NCBI RefSeq assembly: GCF_012034385.1 | Contig: NZ_JAAVJB010000024.1 | Location: forward strand, 1-38,219 | Source: Streptomyces spiramenti | GTDB lineage: Bacteria > Actinomycetota > Actinomycetes > Streptomycetales > Streptomycetaceae | Length of the DNA: 38,219 nucleotides | Reading direction: 5' to 3' | Shown: one piece after another, positions 32,705-38,219 of the stretch | How positions within the stretch are numbered: position 1 is the first letter of the stretch | Layout: every line of letters starts with the position of its first letter | Made by a program: the position numbers and the translations under genes | The notes under the pieces: generated by a model | Told to the model about the DNA's origin: nothing | The model's database searches: none | What the model saw: only the letters and a program-made list of their open reading frames with translations

Positions 32705-32974
32705 CGATCACCCCTCCGCGGCCGTCCGACCGGCTCCGGGGTCCCCTCGGAAGCCCTCGTGGCGAGACGCCCCAGGTTCGGGGGCCGCGCGGCGGCGACT
32801 CCCCGCCCACGGCGCCGGGTTCAGGGCGCCCCGCACCGGACATGCTCGGAGCGTGCCGGTCGGGCCCACACGTGGCCCGGGGTGCCGCGGCTCCGCCACG
32901 CCGGCCGCTCTCGCGCCCCCCACCGCGGCCACCGTTCGATCGGCGCTGCGCGTGCAGCGAGCAGGGAGGCAGTC

Positions 32975-33613
32975 GTGCCGGATTCGTACCGTGGACTCCT
33001 TCTCGACTTCGGAGGTGTCCTCACCACCCGGATGCGCTCGAACGGTGAGGCGTTCGAGCGGGCCGAGGGGCTGGAACCGGGTACGTACTTCGCCGCGTTG
33101 GGCTCGCACCCGGACGGGATCGCGGTCTACGCCGCACTTGAGGTGGGAGAGGCCACCCAGGAGGAGTGGAACCGTGTCATCGGCGGCATCCTCGGCATCG
33201 ACCCGACCGATCTCATGCGCCGGGCACTCGCCAACCTCCACCCGGAGCCAGCGATCGTCGCAGCGGCGCGGCGCGCCCGCGCGTCCGGTGTGAAGGTCGC
33301 GATGCTCAGCAACTCGTTCGGGCTGGAGCCCTACAACCCGTACGAGGACAAGGGCCTGTGGACGGACTGTTTCGACACCGTCGTCCTCTCTGAGCGCGAA
33401 GGGGTGCGAAAGCCCGCTCCGGAGATCTACCGACGCACGCTGGACGCCCTTGGCCTGACCGGGCCGCAGTGCGTCTTCGTGGACGATCGCGCGGGGAACC
33501 TGCCACCGGCGGAGGCGCTGGGCATCCGCACGGTCCACCACACGACCGACCCCGTGGCCACGGCCGGCCTCCTCGACTCGTTCCTCGCGGACAGCGACCC
33601 CGCGCCCGCGTGA
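32975..33613 (+). CDS. HAD-family hydrolase
   Basis: A 212-residue haloacid-dehalogenase-type phosphatase. Motif I LLDFGGVLT is at about 9-17, motif II MLSNSFG near 110, the Lys motif RKPAPEIYRRTLDAL near 147, and motif IV CVFVDDRAGNLPPAEALG near 170. The nucleophile position is Asp11; the usual second Asp two residues on is replaced by Gly, which in HAD subgroups favours non-phosphatase chemistry or altered specificity. The GTG at 32975 has GGGAGG upstream and matches the family start; the frame stays open to 32681, but those 98 residues are Arg-rich and unlike any domain. It lies 290 bases after the peptide operon and may be independent of it. Confidence 0.86.
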   Translation: MPDSYRGLLLDFGGVLTTRMRSNGEAFERAEGLEPGTYFAALGSHPDGIAVYAALEVGEATQEEWNRVIGGILGIDPTDLMRRALANLHPEPAIVAAARRARASGVKVAMLSNSFGLEPYNPYEDKGLWTDCFDTVVLSEREGVRKPAPEIYRRTLDALGLTGPQCVFVDDRAGNLPPAEALGIRTVHHTTDPVATAGLLDSFLADSDPAPA

Positions 33614-33653
33614 ACACGCCGCGCACGGCTGAACACGTCGGCCGCGGGCGTGC

Positions 33654-34433
33654 TCAGAGGAAGTTGTTCGGCCAGATCATCGTGCGCCACATGTGGGCGA
33701 CCGCCGAGCCGTCGAAGCCCAGCCCCTGCGCCGGCTGCCGGAAGTGACGTCCGACCACGTCCTCGAACTCACCGAACTCCACCTCGACGTCCGGGTCGAA
33801 GGTGTACACGTCGTTGACCGTGACCATGCGGGCCGACATGTACCAGCGGTGACGCCGCGCCTCGCGATACGCCTCCCGCGTGTGGGCCGGTGGCCGGTAC
33901 TCCGCGCCGAAGAACCCTTCGTACGCCTGCGGGTAGCCGTACCCCACCGTGTCGTCGGGGAAGAACCGGAGCACCTCGTGCTGCCGGATCGCCCAGGCGA
34001 CCTCCTCGTCCACGTAGGGCTCCACGAGCTGCGCTCCCCAGTGCCCGTGCTGACTCCGCAGCAGGCCCGCGACGGAGATGTCGTGCAGGAGGCAGGCCAG
34101 CACGACCTTCTCACCCATACCCTGCTCACGTGCCCGCCGTGCGCTCTGGAACATGTGCCGCACCGTGAACGGGTCCAGCGCCAGGCGAAGACGGAAGTAG
34201 TCCGCCAGGGTGGGCTGCTCTGGCATCCGCGGAAGGTCGGCGTTGTCGCCCATCATGAAGACCTCGTCCGGTTTCAGCGAAGCCAGCAGCTGGTCGCCGG
34301 GGAGGTGCTCCTTGGTGCCGAGGGTCGCGGCAGCGGGAGCGCGGATGACGCGGGAGTAGTTGTTCTGTCCGTGCGGCACCGTGAAGGGCCCTTCTGAGTG
34401 GTGAGACGGCCGAGACCAGCGCTCGACCAGCAC
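33654..34433 (-). CDS. HD-domain protein
   Basis: A 259-residue protein with an HD-domain pattern. The spaced ligands are His in VRHMFQSARRA, His-Asp in VVLACLLHDIS, His in QHGHWGAQLVEPYV and His in AIRQHEVLRFF. The order resembles mixed-valent di-iron HD oxygenases such as PhnZ and myo-inositol oxygenase as well as ordinary HD phosphohydrolases; I cannot decide. The second half has Trp/Tyr-rich segments (RHRWYMSARMVTVNDVYTF). The GTG start at 34433 has AGGAG 10 bases upstream; an internal GTG at 34379 is an alternative. It is convergent with the HAD gene. The substrate is unknown. Confidence 0.78.
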   Translation of the reverse strand: MLVERWSRPSHHSEGPFTVPHGQNNYSRVIRAPAAATLGTKEHLPGDQLLASLKPDEVFMMGDNADLPRMPEQPTLADYFRLRLALDPFTVRHMFQSARRAREQGMGEKVVLACLLHDISVAGLLRSQHGHWGAQLVEPYVDEEVAWAIRQHEVLRFFPDDTVGYGYPQAYEGFFGAEYRPPAHTREAYREARRHRWYMSARMVTVNDVYTFDPDVEVEFGEFEDVVGRHFRQPAQGLGFDGSAVAHMWRTMIWPNNFL

Positions 34434-34694
34434 ATCAGAGCAGCTCCTACCACCACCGATGCGCCGCCTTCACTCGCGCGGGGGAGCGCACGCCGGGGGC
34501 GTTTAGAACCCTGAGCCAGGCTTTGCGCAGAGCCGGTGCCCCTCTGCCGCTCTGCGGATCGCCGGAACCGCGGCGCCGTCGGGCCGCGTCTCCACCGGAG
34601 CGTGCCCTGCCGGCCGCCTGCACCTCGGGGTGTCCGGGACATGACGTATCGTGACCCGCATTTCTCTGTTCGAATGCTTCCGAGGGGTTTTGAC

Positions 34695-35372
34695 ATGCGG
34701 CGCCGAATCTCTGCCTCTGTGATCGCTGCCGTGCTGGCGACCGGCCTGCTCGCCACCGCCTGCGGCGGGAGCGACGACTCCACTGACGACGCACTGCCCG
34801 GTGTCGACACGACCTCCTCGGCGTCGCCGGAGCCCACGGACGAAGAGAGCGAAGAGGGGGAGGACGGGTCAGGCGAGGACGAACTGCCCGACGACGGCAT
34901 CGACCGCCCGGAGATCACCCTGCCGGACGACGTGAACAACGTCTTCGAGAAGGTCGACACCGACGACCCGGTCGAGCTCGCCGTCCTCGCCGACCAGGAG
35001 CACGGAATCAACGCCGTGGACGAGGCCATCACCAGCGGCGACACAAAGGTGCCTTCCCTGCCCTTCTATCAGGCCGATATGGCTCTGCTGGAGAGCGTCG
35101 AAGTCATTGCCAGCATGCATGACGACAAGCTCTCCTTCGGGGGGACGACGCGCTACTACAACCGTTCCCTGGAGATGCAGTCGGAGACTGCTGCGGTCAG
35201 CAGCTACTGCCGGGACACCTCGGAGTCCTATCTGATCGATCTGGAGACCGGCGAGCAGGAGCCGGACGGCGGCACGACTCACTTCACCTCCCGGCAGCAG
35301 GTGAACGACGCGGGAGTCTGGCAGACCGTGACCCTGGAGGCCAGGGATGGGGAGGGACGATGCGAGCAGTGA
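34695..35372 (+). CDS. lipoprotein of unknown function
   Basis: A 225-residue lipoprotein. The signal sequence RRRISASVIAAVLATGLLATACGG ends in the lipobox LLATAC, so Cys20 or so would be lipidated after export. A strongly acidic Asp/Glu/Ser linker follows at about 25-75. The folded part has DEAITSGDTKVPSLPFYQADMAL-type helices and two Cys (near 180 and 224). I recognise no family. The ATG at 34695 is chosen because it gives a perfect lipoprotein signal and follows CGAGGGG; the frame is open further upstream. It overlaps the next gene by 13 bases. Codon use is somewhat less GC-biased towards the end. Confidence 0.82.
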   Translation: MRRRISASVIAAVLATGLLATACGGSDDSTDDALPGVDTTSSASPEPTDEESEEGEDGSGEDELPDDGIDRPEITLPDDVNNVFEKVDTDDPVELAVLADQEHGINAVDEAITSGDTKVPSLPFYQADMALLESVEVIASMHDDKLSFGGTTRYYNRSLEMQSETAAVSSYCRDTSESYLIDLETGEQEPDGGTTHFTSRQQVNDAGVWQTVTLEARDGEGRCEQ

Positions 35373-36397
35373 CTGCGTTGCTGGTTACGTCTTTTGTGCT
35401 GGTGGTTTCTGTGTCGCCCGCAGCTGCCAGCGGCAAGGGGCGAGATAGTCGAGACACCGAGTTTCGCGGTGGCAGAGATGGTGCGACGCTGAGGGCGGAG
35501 GCCGGTTCTGATAGCGGCGTCGGCGGTATCGTCTTCGATCCGCCGCATTCGGGTGCCGGTGGGTCGTTGTCCGGGCGGCAGGCGAATTGGTCGCCGCCGC
35601 CGTGCTATTACGCGCCTCGGTGGTCGGCGTCGGAGTTCAAGGTGTGGTGGGACGGCTACGCCAAGGACCAGGCGTACAAGACCGACCCCGACAACGCTCA
35701 GGAGATCGTCGACACACACGATGAGACCTACGGCGAGAAGAGTGAGTACGAGGACCACAACATCGGGCGGGAGGGCGAGGGTGCCTGGTGGACGGTGCAC
35801 TCGAACCCGAACCATCCTGATGGCTCGATCGCGAGTTGTGAGTCCCGGATCTTCTGGGTGGACCATGATGACACCCCGCCGCCGTACCCGGGCTCACCCA
35901 CACCCGAGATGCTCGCGGAGCTCGCCTATGCCGAGGTCGAGATTCCTCAGGTGCGGGCGGAGTTGAGTCCGGCGGCGGATGCGCAGAAGGTGAACCTGGC
36001 GACCTGGGTGTGGATGGACGCGTCCGATCTGGCGCCGGTGTCGGTGACCGCGTCGATCAGTGGCTACTCGCAGTTGTCGGCAACGGTCACCGCCACCCCG
36101 TCTCGGGTGGAGCTGGATCCGGGGACGGGTGACGCGACGGTACACGACGGCTGCGCGGTCGGAGCGGACGGCGGTGTGGGTCGGCCCTACACGACTGGCG
36201 ACTCGGAAACTGCGCCGGCCTGCGGCGTCACCTACCACCGCGCGACCCACGACCGCGGCCCGTACCCGTTCAGCGCGACCGTCGTGTGGGAGGTCAGTTG
36301 GGAGGGCTCGGACGGTAGCGGCACGACCCTGCCCGACGGGGAGTTCGGCACCACCCAGGAAGTCACCGTCCAGGAGATCCAGACCATTGTCCGCTGA
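35360..36397 (+). CDS. secreted protein of unknown function
   Basis: A 345-residue protein with a signal peptide (RAVTALLVTSFVLVVSVSPAAAS) ending near residue 24. The mature part is rich in Gly, Trp and acidic residues (APRWSASEFKVWWDGYAKDQ; DHNIGREGEGAWWTVHSN) and holds several Cys that may form disulfides. The second half looks beta-rich (ATWVWMDASDLAPVSVTASI...). No catalytic motif recognised. The ATG at 35360 lies within the lipoprotein gene with GGGAGGG upstream, so the two are coupled and probably act together at the cell surface. Its first 300 bases use more T and A at third positions than the rest of the window, suggesting recent acquisition. Confidence 0.8.
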   Translation: MRAVTALLVTSFVLVVSVSPAAASGKGRDSRDTEFRGGRDGATLRAEAGSDSGVGGIVFDPPHSGAGGSLSGRQANWSPPPCYYAPRWSASEFKVWWDGYAKDQAYKTDPDNAQEIVDTHDETYGEKSEYEDHNIGREGEGAWWTVHSNPNHPDGSIASCESRIFWVDHDDTPPPYPGSPTPEMLAELAYAEVEIPQVRAELSPAADAQKVNLATWVWMDASDLAPVSVTASISGYSQLSATVTATPSRVELDPGTGDATVHDGCAVGADGGVGRPYTTGDSETAPACGVTYHRATHDRGPYPFSATVVWEVSWEGSDGSGTTLPDGEFGTTQEVTVQEIQTIVR

Positions 36398-36540
36398 CAT
36401 GAGTTTGAGGCAGTGGCCTGGTCGGCGGGGTGGGGCGCCGCGGTGCGAAGCGGCCAATGTCTGTCCACCGGTCGTGTCCCCGCCGTTTCGGTTTGCGGCT
36501 GTCAGCCACACCTGACCTGGGCCGGTGCGTTGGCGGCGGA

Positions 36541-36774
36541 GGTCAGCAAAGCTCTCTCCGCCAGCTGGACAGGCGTTCCGTCGAGAGCAGTGGTTTCACG
36601 AGCGATGCCCTGGCTGCGAAAAGCTACGCCACGCCGTTCATCACCCTGGACGGCGCTGACCTGATGTCGGTTCTGGGCGGTCGCGTGCGACTGCACATCC
36701 TCATCTCACACAAGCGGGCCCATGCGAGCCACACGGGGAGTTGCCACTTCCCCGTGGCAGTGCTGTCGCAGTGA
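36541..36774 (+). pseudogene. possible C-terminal remnant of a restriction-endonuclease-like gene
   Basis: In one frame the stretch reads SGFTSDALAAKSYATPFITL, then DGADLMSVLGGRVRLHILIS and HKRAHASHTGS before a TGA at 36772-36774. This resembles the C-terminal end of restriction-endonuclease-like proteins in which a phrase of the type 'GF..DAL.A.....I.LDG.DL..VL...L...L..K.RHA..TG' recurs. No start, ribosome site or N-terminal domain is present upstream. I read it as a gene fragment. The rest of the 36398-36853 gap holds nothing I can support. Confidence 0.4.
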
Positions 36775-36853
36775 GCCGCGGGGCCGGCAGGGTGCTCCTG
36801 CAGATGCCCGGCCGCGCCCAGGCCCTGAGGTTCCGTGCCTGCGCAGGGGCGTG

Positions 36854-37375
36854 TCAGTCGGCCGCCCAGAGCATGGTCAGTACGGCGCGCACGGTCTTGC
36901 CCTGGGGCTGGTGGGGGACGGTGTCCCAGCGGTCGGCGAGGGCGGTCACCAGCGCCAGGCCGCGGCCGGTCTCGAGAAGCGGCTCATGGCGGAGCTCGAC
37001 CTCATTGACGCCGTCCGGGCCCGCAGGCGGCGCTGGGCGGCTGCAGCGCTCGGGAGGCCGGATTGCGCCCGCTCCGGTGTCGGTGACCTCGATGCGCAGC
37101 AGTTCGGCCGCCGGGGCGTACCGGACACCAACTCGGAATCCGTCGCAGCGTGGATCGCTCGGCTCGCTGCCGTGGAGCACGGCGTTGGCGGCGAGTTCCG
37201 CAATCACCAGCTCGGCGCGCTCGCGGAGGCAGTGCGGCACATCCCAGGTGCGTAGCTCCATGACGCAGAGCAGCCTGGCGAGTCGTGCGCCGCGCCGCGT
37301 GGCCGAGAGCGACTGCGTGAACGACAACGGCCACGCGAGATCGGTCGCCGCGGTGGTGGGGGAGGGGTCGGTCAT
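36854..37375 (-). CDS. ATP-binding anti-sigma-factor-type kinase (HATPase_c)
   Basis: A 173-residue protein of the RsbW/SpoIIAB-like HATPase group common in streptomycetes. The N-box is in AELVIAELAANAVLHG (about 56-71), the G1 box in RIEVTDTGAG (about 94-103) and the G2 region in LETGRGLALVTALADRW (about 132-148). Such proteins bind ATP and regulate sigma factors or signalling partners. The ATG at 37375 starts the conserved part; the ribosome site GAGGAG is about 15 bases upstream, so an upstream start remains possible. No partner anti-anti-sigma gene is adjacent. The gene is divergent from the partial gene at the right edge. Confidence 0.85.
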   Translation of the reverse strand: MTDPSPTTAATDLAWPLSFTQSLSATRRGARLARLLCVMELRTWDVPHCLRERAELVIAELAANAVLHGSEPSDPRCDGFRVGVRYAPAAELLRIEVTDTGAGAIRPPERCSRPAPPAGPDGVNEVELRHEPLLETGRGLALVTALADRWDTVPHQPQGKTVRAVLTMLWAAD

Positions 37376-37541
37376 GCGGACATGCTGGCCTCTCCTCGCC
37401 CGCGGCACACCGACGCAGCCACGTACCCGGTAACGCCGTACGACGGCCCTTGGCATCACGCAGCACCGCACGATCCCGGCGCTCACTCGCCGCCGTGGCG
37501 CAGCTGCGTGGCACAACACTGTGACATCCGTCGGTCACCCG

Positions 37542-37571
37542 TTGCACCCGCGTTGTCGGCGCTGCTACAGA
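37542..37571 (+). promoter_or_regulatory. predicted promoter of the right-edge gene
   Basis: TTGCAC (37542-37547) and TACAGA (37566-37571) are separated by 18 bases, a sigma-70-like pair, about 100 bases before the GTG at 37670. The only other content of the 294-base gap should be the divergent promoter of the HATPase gene. Confidence 0.45.
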
Positions 37572-37669
37572 TGAGATCACCGCGGGGCAGAGCCCCGTCG
37601 GCAGGGGTGGGGAGGCCGTGTCCGGGACGGGCGCGGTCCGCAGACAGCAGGGAGAAGGGGGTTACTGGT

Positions 37670-38219
37670 GTGAGCGGGTCGTTGATCGGTGTGGGGGACA
37701 TACCGTCGTACTCGGGGGATCTGGCGGAGTTGGAGCGGTTGATCGGGACGTTGAGCCGGTCGGCCGCGGAGGTGGAGGCCGACAGCTCCGACACGCACCA
37801 CACCTTCCAAGGGTTCGGCGGTAGCTATGCCACCGATCACACCGAGGAGTTGCTGGCCACGACGCGCAGTGTGAGGCGGGGCGGTGAGGACCTGGGCGAG
37901 CACGGCCGTGGTCTGGTGCGGTTGCTGACGCGGTACGTGCAGGAGATGCAGGCGATCGACCAGCGGATGCGCGGCCTGCGGGGCGATGTCGCGGCCCTGT
38001 GGCAGCGCGTGGGGATCCACGACCCCGAGCCGGAACACCTCACGCTGGGCGAGGACTACGCCGCAGAGCTGCGCCGGCTGCTGGAGCAGGCGGAGCGGAC
38101 CGAGGGCGAGGTGGCCGTCGCGGTCAACGCGCTGCTGCCGGAGCCGGGCGGCACGCCGCCGCCGGTCGGCGACCGCGGCGCGGCGGCGCTGGCGCGTCAG
38201 GTCGCGGAGGCGTCCGGTC
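37670..38219 (+). CDS. partial gene, helical WXG100/ESX-like N-terminal region
   Basis: A frame open from GTG at 37670 to the right edge (183 codons seen, 3' end missing). GGAG and AAGGGGG precede the start. The first 100 residues are amphipathic helices, with DLAELERLIGTLSRSAAEVE at about 15-34 and further Leu-rich helices (LLATTRSVRRGGEDL; GLVRLLTRYVQEMQAIDQRM), the architecture of WXG100-like domains that target proteins to type VII secretion. A Pro-rich linker appears near residue 165 (PEPGGTPPPVGD). It may be the N-terminus of a larger secreted or toxin-type protein. The family cannot be fixed from the visible part. The ESX genes at the left edge are 35 kb away. Confidence 0.6.
   Translation, partial: MSGSLIGVGDIPSYSGDLAELERLIGTLSRSAAEVEADSSDTHHTFQGFGGSYATDHTEELLATTRSVRRGGEDLGEHGRGLVRLLTRYVQEMQAIDQRMRGLRGDVAALWQRVGIHDPEPEHLTLGEDYAAELRRLLEQAERTEGEVAVAVNALLPEPGGTPPPVGDRGAAALARQVAEASG

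Noticed and set aside
32681..32974. Longer HAD protein starting at the GTG that overlaps the glycosyltransferase stop
   Set aside because: The extra 98 residues are Arg/Pro-rich without domain character and include the terminator hairpin; the GTG at 32975 has a better ribosome site and family-like start.
33614..33653. Hairpin between the convergent HAD and HD genes
   Set aside because: Only a broken CACGCC/GGCGTG stem with a long loop; weaker than the other terminators and not called.

Overview
The window is very GC-rich, with Shine-Dalgarno-led ATG/GTG/TTG starts and families typical of Streptomyces: type VII secretion EccB/EccE, a SARP-type regulator, a two-domain laccase, and a TetR/UvrA-like resistance pair. 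It is almost certainly a streptomycete or close relative. I saw no tRNA, rRNA, CRISPR array or intact insertion sequence.

Layout. (1) 1-3.6 kb: the end of an ESX-type secretion locus (eccB, eccE, an associated hypothetical gene). (2) 3.8-7 kb: a SARP-like regulator without a recognisable NTPase domain, and a homocysteine S-methyltransferase. (3) 7-9.6 kb: arginine deiminase pathway genes (arcA and ornithine carbamoyltransferase) on the minus strand. (4) 9.65-13.8 kb: a tetR gene divergent from a UvrA-like ABC ATPase across a duplicated operator-like sequence, then an SAM-dependent methyltransferase; a 16-bp-stem terminator separates the convergent pair. (5) 14.1-20.3 kb: an extracellular redox/carbohydrate module. 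A ThuA/sugar-dehydrogenase fusion is coupled to a cupredoxin/Ig-like/DUF1080 protein, and both are divergent from a small laccase. (6) 20.3-22.7 kb: an NTF2-like protein, a frameshifted and truncated subtilase pseudogene, and a DUF4177 protein. (7) 22.7-32.7 kb: the most interesting region. On the minus strand lie a nucleotide-sugar epimerase, a UDP-sugar 6-dehydrogenase and a dimethylformamidase-like protein. Divergent from them is a plus-strand operon: a 26-residue peptide, a HExxH protein, a YcaO protein, an SAM methyltransferase, a phytanoyl-CoA-dioxygenase-like Fe(II)/2-oxoglutarate oxygenase and a GT4-type glycosyltransferase. (8) 33-38.2 kb: a HAD hydrolase, an HD-domain protein, a lipoprotein and an overlapping secreted protein of unknown function, a gene remnant, an HATPase regulator, and a gene running off the right edge.

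Main hypothesis: 27.06-32.68 kb is a biosynthetic cluster for a ribosomally made, post-translationally modified peptide (RiPP). The small gene at 27062-27142 would encode the precursor. YcaO would modify the backbone or the single Cys, two different iron-oxygenase types would hydroxylate, and a methyltransferase and glycosyltransferase would decorate. The epimerase and dehydrogenase could supply a uronic-acid-type sugar donor. Two overlapping, mutually exclusive hairpins between the peptide gene and the first enzyme gene look like an attenuator. Gene-family assignments come from motifs read by eye; the combined pathway and product are inference.
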